This document shows, one piece after another, positions 1 through 6,959 of a stretch of 6,959 nucleotides of DNA. This stretch comes from Pseudomonadota bacterium. Its GTDB lineage: Bacteria > Desulfobacterota > Anaeroferrophillalia > Anaeroferrophillales > Tharpellaceae. The DNA lies in NCBI GenBank assembly GCA_015486445.1, contig WFRT01000131.1, positions 1-6,959 on the forward strand. The letters run 5' to 3'. Each line of letters starts with the position of its first letter. Positions within the stretch are counted from its first letter, which is position 1. Position numbers and translations under genes: made by a program. The notes beneath the pieces were generated by a model. It worked only from the letters and a program-made list of their open reading frames with translations. It had not been told where the DNA came from and did no database searches.

Positions 1-520
1 GGCGAAAGGCCGCCCCGCTTCACCCGTGCGTATCTTTGCCGGGAATGACCTGCCCCGTCCCGGTCGCATCGTCTCCCTGGCCCCGGATGTCGATCAGAAT
101 GGACTGATGGCCCGGATCCTGGTGGCCGTTGCCGATCCCCTGGGCCTGCGTCACCATCACCGTCCCCTGCTGCTGGGCACCTTTGTCCGGGCCCGGATCA
201 CCGGTCACGCCCTGCGGAGGGTGTTCAGGGTCCCCCGCCTGGCCTTAAGGGACGATGACAGGCTGTTTCTGGTTGATGCCGAAACCCGCCTTCATCACCA
301 GCCGGTGCATGTCGTCTGGAAAGATCTTGATAATATTTTTGTCGACCGGGGACTCAAGCCCGGTGACCAGGTGATTGTTTCGAGCCTGGCCACGCCGATC
401 GAAGGGATGCTGCTGCAGGTGGTGACCTCTCCCGGGCACGGCGGAGATGAAACGGTAAAGGCGGGATCCAAGGCTGGTGCGGGCAGGGTTTCGCCGGCCG
501 GCGGTCGCGGGAGTGAATGA
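1..520 (+). CDS. RND efflux periplasmic adaptor (HlyD/MFP family), C-terminal part
   Basis: This is the 3' end of an adaptor that links an inner-membrane RND pump to an outer-membrane channel. The frame is open from position 2, so the gene starts left of the window; 172 codons are visible. The first ~75 residues read as the beta-barrel domain, including VAVADPLGL followed by PLLLGTFVRARI, the usual 'DP...PLLPGMFV' type signature. Residues ~75-150 read as the membrane-proximal domain: VPRLALRDDDRLFLVDAE, then GLKPGDQVIVSSLATPIEGM, close to the family's 'vPr.AL.dg..v.vvd ... GL..Ge.VI.s.l..p..Gm'. The last ~22 residues are a Gly/Ala/Ser/Arg-rich, probably disordered tail. A GTG at 26 is internal to the domain and is not the real start. 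The stop overlaps the permease start by four bases, so the two are co-translated. The substrate cannot be told from this part. Confidence 0.9.
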   Translation, partial: AKGRPASPVRIFAGNDLPRPGRIVSLAPDVDQNGLMARILVAVADPLGLRHHHRPLLLGTFVRARITGHALRRVFRVPRLALRDDDRLFLVDAETRLHHQPVHVVWKDLDNIFVDRGLKPGDQVIVSSLATPIEGMLLQVVTSPGHGGDETVKAGSKAGAGRVSPAGGRGSE

Positions 521-3500
521 TGGTTTCCGGCCGGATGGAGGAAAGGAAGGATTTTAAGCACTCCGGCGGTCCCATCGGCTGGATGGCCGGCAACCCGGTG
601 GCCGCCAATCTCCTGATGCTCTTCCTCCTGGTCGGCGGGTTTTTCTGGGGCAGCCATATCAAGCAGGAGGTTTTCCCGGAGTTCAATCTCGACCTGGTTC
701 AGGTTCGGGTTGTTTATCCCGGGGCCACGCCGGATGATGTGGCCAAGGGGATTGTCCTGCCGGTCGAAGAGGCGATCCAGAGCATAGACGGGATCAAGGA
801 GGTGGTTTCGGTTGCCGACGAGGGGGTCGGAACGGTCCGGGTCGAGGCCGAAATCGGCACCAACCTGCACCAGCTTGCCCTTGACATCAAGAACGAGGTT
901 GACCGGATCTACGCCTTTCCCGAGGAGGCCGAGGAGCCTCAGGTTACCATTCCCTCGCATAAAAACCAGGTCGTGACCCTGATTATCTCCGGCTGCCAGC
1001 CGCCGCAGGTGCTCAGGGAGATTACCGAGATGGTGCGTGACCGCCTGCTCCAGGACGATGATATTACCCGGGTCGAACTCTTAGGTGACCGCCCCCTGGA
1101 GATGAGTATCGAGGTTCCGGCCGCGACCCTGGAAGCCTACAACCTGAGACTTTCCGACATCGCCGTCAAGGTTGGCAACGCGGCCCGCGACATTCCCGGA
1201 GGTGCCATCGAAACCCGGGGGGGCGATATCCTCGTCAGGATGGCGGAGAGAAAGGATTATAAAAGTCAGTTTGCCCAAATCCCGATAATAACCGGGGCCG
1301 ACGGCACCATTGTCACGCTGGGTGATATCGCCCGCATCCACGACGATTTCGAAGACCTCCGCCGCTATGTTTTTTACAACCAGGTCCCGGCCCTGGGGAT
1401 CGAAGTCTATCGGGTCGGCGACCAGACCCCGATCACGGTTTCGGACGCGGTTTCCCGCCAGGTTGATGAACTGCGCCATCTCCTGCCGGTCGGCATTACC
1501 CTGGCCCTGGTCAACGATCGTTCCGAGATGTTCCGGCAGCGGATTTCGCTGCTGCTGCGCAACGGGACTCTGGGCCTGATCCTGGTTTTCGGCCTGCTTG
1601 CGATTTTTCTGGAAGCCCGCCTCGCTTTCTGGGTGACCATGGGCATCCCGATCTCTTTTCTCGGTTCCATGCTGATCATTCCGCTGTTCGGGGTCAGCAT
1701 CAACATGGTTTCGCTGTTTGCCTTCATCGTGGCCTTGGGCATCGTTGTCGATGACGCCATTGTCGTGGGGGAGAATGTTTACCACTACAAGCAGCTCGGC
1801 TGCGATGCCTTTACGGCCGCGGTGGCCGGCTGCCGGGAGGTCGCGGTTCCGGTGACCTTCAGCGTTCTCACCAATATCGCGGCTTTCGTGCCGCTCTATT
1901 TTGTTCCCGGGATCATGGGCAAGATTTTTCGCATAATCCCGGTCGTGGTTATCGCCGTCTTCACTATCTCACTGCTCGAAGCAGTCTTTATTCTGCCGGC
2001 CCACCTGGCTCACCAGAAGAAGGTGAAAAATCGTTTTCTGGTTGCCCTCAATGCCTGGCAGCAAAAAATATCGGAATGGATATCCTCTTTTATAAAAAAT
2101 GGTTATGGTCCATTCTTAAAGTTTTCTCTTAAGTTTAGATATGTCAGTATAACGATTGGCATCGTGATTTTGATGCTGACCCTGGCCTATGTCAGGAGCG
2201 GCCGGATGGGGATGACCATGTTTCCCAAGGTCGAATCCGACTATGCCTATGTTTCGGCCACGCTGCCGGTCGGAGTGGCGGTTTCCGAAACCCTGGCCGT
2301 CGAAAAGCTGCTGGTTGAAAAAGCCGACCGGCTGCTCGACGAGATTGGCCGCGAACGTCAGCTGGACGGGATCCTTTCGTTCGTCAACAACAACATTACC
2401 TGGGTCAAGGTCTACATGAAGCCACCCCGCATAAGACCGGTGCCGACCGATGAATTTACCCGGCGCTGGCGGAACCTGGTGGGAGGGATCCCCGGGATAG
2501 AAAGCCTGAAATTTGAATCCGACCGGGGAGGGCCCGGTTCGGGGGCCGCATTAACCATCGAATTGCAGCACCGGGACACCGACACGCTGGCGGCGGCCAG
2601 TGCCGAGCTGGCCGCCGCCCTGGCTTCCTATCCCATGGTCAGCGATGTCGACGACGGTTTCACCCTGGGCAAGAACCAGTTCGAATTTACCCTTAACCAG
2701 GTGGGCTATCGTCTCGGTCTCAGGCCCGCCGACGTTGCCCGCCAGATTCGCAGCGCCTATTACGGCTATGAGGTTTTTCGCCAGTTGCGGGGCCGAAATG
2801 AAATGAAAATCATGGTGCGGATGCCGAAAAAAGAGCGCGAGGCCCTGTACTACCTGGAAGAGATGCTGATCATGACGCCGGGAGGGGTCAAGGTGCCGTT
2901 GCTGGACGTGGTCAATATCCAGCGTGGTCGTACCTATACCACGATCCAGCGGCGCAACGGCCGCCGGGTGGTCAGCGTCAGCTGCGATGTAACCCCGCGG
3001 AGCCGGGCCGACATGATAAAGAACGCCCTGGTCAAAGAGGTGCTGCCGGGGTTGACGAGCAAATACCAGGGGCTGCATTACAGTTTTGCCGGCCGGCAGT
3101 CGGACCGGATGGAGAGTATCCAGGCCCTGGGCCGGAGCATGGTCATCGCCCTGATGGTGGTTTACCTGCTGCTGGCGATTCCGTTCCGCAGCTACGTCCA
3201 GCCCCTGATCATCATGATCAGCATCCCCTTCGGAATCGTCGGGGCGATCAGCGGCCATATCCTGATGGGCTACAGCCTGAGCCTGTTGAGTCTGTTCGGG
3301 ATTGTCGCCCTCTCCGGGGTCGTCGTCAACGATTCCCTGGTCCTGATAGATTATGCCAACCGCCGGGTTACGGCCGGGGAGAGTGCCTACCAGGCCATTG
3401 TCGGCGCCGGTATCCAGCGCTTTCGCCCCATCATTCTGACCACGATGACCACCTTTTTCGGCCTGATGCCGATGATTTTCGAAACCTCACGCCAGGCCCG

Positions 3501-3624
3501 CTTTCTGATTCCGATGGCAATTTCCCTGGGGTTCGGCATCCTTTTCTCGACCCTGATTATCCTGGTCATGGTGCCAGCTCTCTACATGATTCTCGAAGAC
3601 TGCAAAAAGGCGCTTTCCCGGTAA
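517..3624 (+). CDS. RND efflux permease, HAE1/AcrB-like, complete
   Basis: Inner-membrane proton/drug antiporter-type pump subunit of 1035 aa, the normal length for AcrB-like proteins. TM1 lies at about residues 28-46, preceded by a short cytoplasmic N-terminus. The first porter half contains the family segments VFPEFNLDLVQVRVVYPGAT and GIKEVVSVADEGVGTVRVE. TM2-TM6 lie at about 345-490, and TM4 carries GIVVDDAIVVGENV with the paired Asp412-Asp413 equivalent to AcrB Asp407/Asp408. A cytoplasmic linker (~500-545) leads to TM7, the second porter half, and TM8-12. TM10 has VVVNDSLVLIDYANRR: Asn938 replaces the relay lysine of AcrB (Lys940), a variant seen in many HAE-type pumps. The start is the ATG in the ATGA overlap with the adaptor, with GGGAG just upstream; ATG 520 and ATG 535 are in-frame alternatives. 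The adaptor lies directly upstream, and the outer-membrane partner is not in view. Substrate unknown. Codons ~516-548 are strikingly AT-rich compared with the rest. Confidence 0.96.
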   Translation: MMVSGRMEERKDFKHSGGPIGWMAGNPVAANLLMLFLLVGGFFWGSHIKQEVFPEFNLDLVQVRVVYPGATPDDVAKGIVLPVEEAIQSIDGIKEVVSVADEGVGTVRVEAEIGTNLHQLALDIKNEVDRIYAFPEEAEEPQVTIPSHKNQVVTLIISGCQPPQVLREITEMVRDRLLQDDDITRVELLGDRPLEMSIEVPAATLEAYNLRLSDIAVKVGNAARDIPGGAIETRGGDILVRMAERKDYKSQFAQIPIITGADGTIVTLGDIARIHDDFEDLRRYVFYNQVPALGIEVYRVGDQTPITVSDAVSRQVDELRHLLPVGITLALVNDRSEMFRQRISLLLRNGTLGLILVFGLLAIFLEARLAFWVTMGIPISFLGSMLIIPLFGVSINMVSLFAFIVALGIVVDDAIVVGENVYHYKQLGCDAFTAAVAGCREVAVPVTFSVLTNIAAFVPLYFVPGIMGKIFRIIPVVVIAVFTISLLEAVFILPAHLAHQKKVKNRFLVALNAWQQKISEWISSFIKNGYGPFLKFSLKFRYVSITIGIVILMLTLAYVRSGRMGMTMFPKVESDYAYVSATLPVGVAVSETLAVEKLLVEKADRLLDEIGRERQLDGILSFVNNNITWVKVYMKPPRIRPVPTDEFTRRWRNLVGGIPGIESLKFESDRGGPGSGAALTIELQHRDTDTLAAASAELAAALASYPMVSDVDDGFTLGKNQFEFTLNQVGYRLGLRPADVARQIRSAYYGYEVFRQLRGRNEMKIMVRMPKKEREALYYLEEMLIMTPGGVKVPLLDVVNIQRGRTYTTIQRRNGRRVVSVSCDVTPRSRADMIKNALVKEVLPGLTSKYQGLHYSFAGRQSDRMESIQALGRSMVIALMVVYLLLAIPFRSYVQPLIIMISIPFGIVGAISGHILMGYSLSLLSLFGIVALSGVVVNDSLVLIDYANRRVTAGESAYQAIVGAGIQRFRPIILTTMTTFFGLMPMIFETSRQARFLIPMAISLGFGILFSTLIILVMVPALYMILEDCKKALSR

Positions 3625-3686
3625 TCCCGTTCGCTGCCTGAGCCGCTTCCCGGGGGGCGCGGGACAGAGGGTGCAATGAAAAATAC

Positions 3687-3715
3687 TTGTAGTGATTTTT
3701 ATCGGTTTTTATAAA
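3687..3715 (+). promoter_or_regulatory. candidate sigma70-type promoter for the molybdopterin-binding gene
   Basis: TTGTAG (3687-3692) and TATAAA (3710-3715) are separated by 17 bases in an AT-rich pocket between two GC-rich genes. The -10 box matches 5 of 6 consensus bases but the -35 box only 3 of 6. Transcription would begin near 3722, leaving a leader of only about 12 bases before ATG 3734. The motif is short and AT-rich gaps often give chance matches, so this is tentative. The alternative is read-through from the efflux operon, since no convincing terminator follows 3624. Confidence 0.35.
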
Positions 3716-3733
3716 TGAAGGGTGGTTGAGGAA

Positions 3734-4762
3734 ATGAGAAAGGTAAAGGTCGAAGAAGCGGTCGGTTTGATGGCGGCTCACGATATGACCGAGGTAAATG
3801 TCGAGAAAAACATCAAGCGGGTAGCTTTTCGCAAGCGCACCATCATCAGGCAGAGCGATATCGAAAAGTTGAAATCCCTGGGCCGTGAACACATCTTTGT
3901 TTTCGACGACCATGAAAACGAGGTCCACGAGGACGAGGCGGCCCTGGAGATAGCACCGCTGCTGACCGGCAGGAACCTGACCTGTGACCCTGAGCCGAGG
4001 GAAGGGAAAATCAGTTTTTACGCCGCGGTGGAGGGACTTTTCAAGGTCGATGTCGACCGGGTTGTCGCCGTCAACCGGCTTCGGGTTCCTTCGCTGCCAA
4101 CCCTGCACAACAATTCGGTGGTCGCAAAAGGAAAACAGGTGGCCGCTTTCCGGATTATCCCCCTGACCTGTGCCAGGAAGGTGATCGATGATTGTCGGGA
4201 GATCCTCGCAAATGGCGACTGTGAGGGGGTTTTGACCGTCAAACCATTCGTCTATCGCCGGGCTGCCCTGATTGTAACCGGCAATGAAGTCTATTCCGGC
4301 CGGATCAAAGACCGCTTTACCGGGGTGGTCGAAAAAAAACTCTTAAGTCTCGGCGTCGAACTGGTCAATCGCGCCATCCTGCCGGATGACCGGGAAACGA
4401 TTAAAGAAAGGATTGCCGAGTTCGCCGCCGGCGCCGATTTCCTGATTCTAACCGGCGGCACCTCGGTCGACCCGGACGATGCCACCCGGGGGGCGATGCG
4501 AAGCGCCGGGGTTGAACTTCTCCAGGAGGGGAACCCGATCCAGCCCGGCAACAATTTTACCATCGGTTACCTGGAGGGCAAGCCGGTTTGCGCGGTGCCG
4601 GCCGCGGCGCTTTTTTTCAAGGCCACAGCTTTCGACATCTTCCTGCCCAGGTTTGTCGCAAATGACCCGGTAAGCGCTGATGAACTGGCGGAAATGGCGG
4701 TCGGCGGTCTCTGCCATTTCTGCGAAATCTGCCATTATCCGATCTGTCCCTTCGGGCGTTGA
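3734..4762 (+). CDS. molybdopterin-binding protein (MoaB/MoeA-fold domain) with C-terminal Cys cluster
   Basis: A 342-aa soluble, probably cytoplasmic protein. The N-terminal ~150 residues resemble the leader region of standalone 'molybdopterin-binding proteins' (for example VEEAVGLMAAHDMTEV near the start). Residues ~175-310 form a MoCF_biosynth (MoaB/MogA/MoeA-type) domain. Visible marks are TGNEV (182-186), LPDD, TGGTSVDPDD (240-249, the pterin-binding glycine loop), a PGN turn, and VCAVPAAALFFKATAFDIFL. The C-terminus is C327-x2-C330-x2-C333-x4-C338 followed by PFGR, as I recall from relatives in anaerobes; it could bind zinc or an Fe-S cluster. It is shorter than MoeA (~400 aa) and lacks a clear MoeA domain III/IV arrangement. 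Likely role: binding or handling molybdopterin or Mo-cofactor, with exact reaction unknown. ATG 3734 is preferred because AAGGGTGG (3718-3725) lies at a usable distance; the in-frame GTG 3722 has its purine stretch directly abutting it. Confidence 0.87.
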   Translation: MRKVKVEEAVGLMAAHDMTEVNVEKNIKRVAFRKRTIIRQSDIEKLKSLGREHIFVFDDHENEVHEDEAALEIAPLLTGRNLTCDPEPREGKISFYAAVEGLFKVDVDRVVAVNRLRVPSLPTLHNNSVVAKGKQVAAFRIIPLTCARKVIDDCREILANGDCEGVLTVKPFVYRRAALIVTGNEVYSGRIKDRFTGVVEKKLLSLGVELVNRAILPDDRETIKERIAEFAAGADFLILTGGTSVDPDDATRGAMRSAGVELLQEGNPIQPGNNFTIGYLEGKPVCAVPAAALFFKATAFDIFLPRFVANDPVSADELAEMAVGGLCHFCEICHYPICPFGR

Positions 4763-4782
4763 CGGGACAACGCGCGAAGGTG

Positions 4783-4929
4783 GTGCAGACTGCCAAAGCA
4801 TTGTTTGCTCCAAGGTCGATCAACGAGGCAGCCAATGTGAACTTCACCTCCGGGGGCGTAGTCGGTTTCTATCTCAACGGCTTGCCCCGCAGTACCGGCC
4901 ACGAGCTTGACGGTTCCCGGGCCTTGTAA
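4783..4929 (+). CDS. possible small protein of unknown function (or gene remnant)
   Basis: A 48-codon frame from GTG 4783 to TAA 4927-4929. I do not recognise the product. The frame is open back to 4684, so GTG 4780 or TTG 4759 (overlapping the stop of the upstream gene as TTGA) are other possible starts. It has no ATG, and GAAGG (4776-4780) is too close to GTG 4783 to be a good ribosome site. In favour of coding: third-position GC is high by eye (about 70%), as in the neighbouring genes. The composition is protein-like, with stretches such as SINEAANVNFTSGGVVGFYL. The terminator hairpin sits 30 bases after its stop rather than right after the molybdopterin-binding gene. It could equally be the tail of a deleted gene or chance. 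Confidence 0.25.
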   Translation: MQTAKALFAPRSINEAANVNFTSGGVVGFYLNGLPRSTGHELDGSRAL

Positions 4930-4958
4930 TTTTTTCGCTTGTAAACCTTACGCTTAAT

Positions 4959-4993
4959 AACAAAGCCGGCCTCGGATAGAGGCCGGCTTTGTT
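4959..4993. terminator. bidirectional intrinsic terminator between convergent genes
   Basis: The arms AACAAAGCCGGCCTC (4959-4973) and GAGGCCGGCTTTGTT (4979-4993) pair perfectly over 15 bp around a 5-base loop GGATA. On the plus strand the stem ends in CTTTGTT and runs into TGTTTAAT, a broken T-tract. On the minus strand the same stem runs into ATTAAG. The GC-rich core with an A/T-rich base is typical of a two-way rho-independent terminator. It lies 30 bases after the small frame's stop and 55 bases after the stop of the minus-strand permease, so it should insulate the two convergent units. Confidence 0.85.
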
Positions 4994-5048
4994 TGTTTAA
5001 TCAGTTTACCTCTGTTTGAAAATTTGTGAGACAGCAGTGAAGTGACAG

Positions 5049-6959
5049 CTATTTTTTAGATTTTTTGAATAAATTAAAACGTTTAACCTGTATTTCAGGG
5101 TCGGCTATAAGGTACAGGCATGGCATAATAAACAGTGCTACGGCAATTTCGAACACAAGGCCGCCGATTGCCCCGACCGCCATCGGCTGAAGCATATCTC
5201 CACCTTCGCCGATATTCAAAGCCAGCGGCAGGAAACCGGCGATGGTACTCAGTGTCGTCATAACCCGTGGCCGAAACCTGATTACCGCCGCATCACGGAT
5301 TGCCGCAAAAGTGCTCTGCCCCTGTTGTCGGCGTCTTTCCTCGGCAAAGGCCAGCAGGAGTACACCGTCATTGACCGTTGCTGAAACCACGACCAGAACT
5401 CCGATCGCAACGACCGCACCAACTGCCAGACCGGTAACATACAGCCCCCAAACCATACCAATCAGACAAATGGGGATGCTGCCGATAATCAGAAGCGGCA
5501 GACGTATACTTTCGAATTGTACCGTCAGGACGACGAATGCGAGAAAAATGGCAAAGCCGAGAACCAGCCCGGCCGTTTGCTTCATCTCAGCCATCATTTG
5601 GGCCTGTCCCCCCATCTCGTAAAAGACGCCGGCTGGAGGTTTAAGCTTAAGCACCGCCGCTTCAGCCCGCCGGATGGCCGTACCCACGCTGATACCGGTT
5701 GCATCGGCTCGCACGACAATCTGCTTGGCCTGATTTTCTCTGACGATTTCCACGGGGCCTACAGCCCGGCGCACATCGGCGATATCGCGCAAGTAAAATT
5801 TTACACCCTCCGGGTTTTCTATAACCAGGCCTTCCAGATCCTGCTTGCCCGTTATCTTTCGTTCCGGGACCATAACCCGAATATCGTAGTACTCCGAGCC
5901 TTCGCGAAACTGCGTGGCAACCGTGCCGTTGACAAGTGAACGCAAAGTCTCGGCAACCTGTCGGGCCGGAATTCCCAGGGCTGATGCCCGCGCCCGGTCG
6001 ATGTAGATACGGTATTCGGGTTTGCTCATATCCATGGAGATATTGACACCCGCCAGACCATCGACCTGACGCAGGGCTTTCGCTGTCTGCTGCGCAAAGG
6101 CATAGATTGATTGTATGTTCGGCCCCTTAATCTTGATCTCGACCTGCTGTTCCCCGACCTTGCGAATACCTTTGATCTTTTTGTGCATGACCGGAATTTT
6201 AGCTCCCGGAGAGGAGACCTTGCTGAGAACCTTACGGAGTTTCTTTATGAATTGATCCGTGGTTACGGAACGTTGGGCTTTGGGCACGAGTTGGATGTCA
6301 ACCTCTCCCTCTTGGGCTATCTCATAGGTATACAGTCCCCATACTTTTCCTCCGGCAAGGGTAAAATAACTTTCGATAACCGGGTCATCGGCAATTTTTT
6401 GTTCAATTTGAGCAAGGATTTTGTTGACTCGTTTCACGGCTGTGCCGGCGGGCATCTTGACTTTCACCATTATCCGACCGTCATCAATCTGGGGCAGAAA
6501 TTCGGATCCGACCTGTTTCAACAAAGGGAAGGCGGCCAGGATAGCAATAATAATGCCCGAAATCACAAACCACCGCATCCTCAATACGCGATCCAGTACC
6601 CAGCCGTAGGCTGAGGCGGCCTTCAGGTTCATTTCTTCAAGGAAATGGCTTAGTCCGGTATTACCGGAGCCCATCGTCGAACCCCTCAGCATCCGGTCGG
6701 TCACCAGGGGCGTTACTGTCCAGGCCATAAACAGAGACAGAACCACTACCCCGGCGACCACCATGACCAGTTCCTTAAAGAGAAGAACCATAAGCCCCGG
6801 CACTATCAGAAAAGGTAAGACCAGAGCCAGAAATGACAACGTGGCCGCCAGAATCGGTGTGCCGACCTCTTGCAAACCGCGCAGGGCGTAGTTCGGCACA
6901 CCCTCCTGTTTCAGGCGGGTGATGTTTTCAACGGCGACAATTGAATTGTCGAGTACCAC
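5049..6959 (-). CDS. second RND efflux permease, C-terminal 636 residues (5' end outside the window)
   Basis: Inner-membrane RND pump subunit, unrelated in operon to the left one. The frame runs open to the right edge, so TM1-3 and the first porter half (roughly 400 residues) lie outside; the GTG at the edge is not the start. In view, numbering from the edge: the end of TM4 with VVLDNSIVAVENI (Asp4-Asn5, so the second Asp of the AcrB Asp407/Asp408 pair is Asn), then TM5-TM6. TM7 follows (MRWFVISGIIIAILAAFPLL), then the second porter half with REGSEYYDIRVMVPERK and FYLRDIADVRRAVGPVEIVREN. TM8-12 follow, including VSATVNDGVLLLAFAEERR, where Asn530-Asp531 stand in place of the AcrB Lys940-Asn941 pair, and a basic tail KRFNLFKKSKK. 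Segments look HAE-like, but a heavy-metal (HME) type cannot be excluded without the N-terminus. GC is visibly lower than in the left operon. The gene ends at TAG (5049-5051) and is followed by the shared terminator. Confidence 0.94.
   Translation of the reverse strand: MVLDNSIVAVENITRLKQEGVPNYALRGLQEVGTPILAATLSFLALVLPFLIVPGLMVLLFKELVMVVAGVVVLSLFMAWTVTPLVTDRMLRGSTMGSGNTGLSHFLEEMNLKAASAYGWVLDRVLRMRWFVISGIIIAILAAFPLLKQVGSEFLPQIDDGRIMVKVKMPAGTAVKRVNKILAQIEQKIADDPVIESYFTLAGGKVWGLYTYEIAQEGEVDIQLVPKAQRSVTTDQFIKKLRKVLSKVSSPGAKIPVMHKKIKGIRKVGEQQVEIKIKGPNIQSIYAFAQQTAKALRQVDGLAGVNISMDMSKPEYRIYIDRARASALGIPARQVAETLRSLVNGTVATQFREGSEYYDIRVMVPERKITGKQDLEGLVIENPEGVKFYLRDIADVRRAVGPVEIVRENQAKQIVVRADATGISVGTAIRRAEAAVLKLKPPAGVFYEMGGQAQMMAEMKQTAGLVLGFAIFLAFVVLTVQFESIRLPLLIIGSIPICLIGMVWGLYVTGLAVGAVVAIGVLVVVSATVNDGVLLLAFAEERRRQQGQSTFAAIRDAAVIRFRPRVMTTLSTIAGFLPLALNIGEGGDMLQPMAVGAIGGLVFEIAVALFIMPCLYLIADPEIQVKRFNLFKKSKK

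Noticed and set aside
295..960. 221-codon minus-strand open frame across the adaptor/permease junction
   Set aside because: It is antisense to two well-supported genes, and its product is low-complexity with no family features. GC-rich third positions create long antisense frames.
1081..1785. 234-codon minus-strand open frame inside the first permease
   Set aside because: It is antisense to conserved TM and porter segments. The product is rich in Asp/Gln/Asn/His as expected from a reverse-frame shadow.
2551..3258. 235-codon minus-strand open frame inside the first permease
   Set aside because: It has the same shadow composition and overlaps the conserved second porter half on the plus strand.
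3645..3666. short GC-rich hairpin (TCCCG...CGGGA) after the first permease, considered as a terminator
   Set aside because: The stem is only about 5 bp and no T-tract follows.
4617..4847. minus-strand frame whose first ~23 residues look like a signal peptide
   Set aside because: The rest is Arg-rich shadow sequence over the conserved 3' end of the molybdopterin-binding gene; the resemblance is chance.
4930..4936. T-run just after the small open frame, considered as a terminator tail
   Set aside because: No stable stem precedes it; the strong hairpin at 4959-4993 is the better terminator.
6111..6614. 167-codon plus-strand open frame inside the second permease
   Set aside because: It is antisense to a clear RND porter domain and has no recognisable features of its own.

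Overview
The window looks like chromosomal DNA of a Gram-negative bacterium. It carries parts of two tripartite RND efflux systems, which need an outer membrane, and a molybdopterin-binding protein of a type common in anaerobes. Moderately high GC on the left and the style of the molybdopterin-binding protein, with its Cys-rich C-terminus, fit a Desulfobacterota/'deltaproteobacterial' anaerobe. That taxonomic guess is inference and no marker gene is present.

Layout, left to right. Positions 1-520 (+) hold the C-terminal part of a periplasmic adaptor (membrane fusion protein) whose start lies left of the window. It overlaps by four bases (ATGA) a complete inner-membrane RND permease (517-3624, +, 1035 aa), so the two form a translationally coupled efflux operon. 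A short gap of about 110 bases ends in an AT-rich stretch with a candidate sigma70-type promoter. Next comes a complete molybdopterin-binding (MoaB/MoeA-fold) protein (3734-4762, +) ending in a four-cysteine cluster. A further ~165 bases (4763-4929) carry only a short, unrecognised open frame. A strong hairpin at 4959-4993, a perfect 15-bp stem, sits between convergent transcription units and probably terminates both. From the right edge back to 5049 on the minus strand lies the C-terminal two-thirds of a second, different RND permease; its N-terminus and any adaptor gene lie right of the window.

How the genes work together. The left adaptor and permease should form a proton-driven pump with an outer-membrane TolC-type channel not seen here. 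The right permease belongs to an independent, convergently transcribed system. The molybdopterin-binding protein has no visible functional link to either pump. No mobile element, CRISPR array, tRNA, rRNA or recognised novel system is visible. The points most worth checking are the small open frame before the terminator, the Cys cluster on the molybdopterin-binding protein, the changed proton-relay residues in the pumps, and a 100-base AT-rich island inside the first permease gene.
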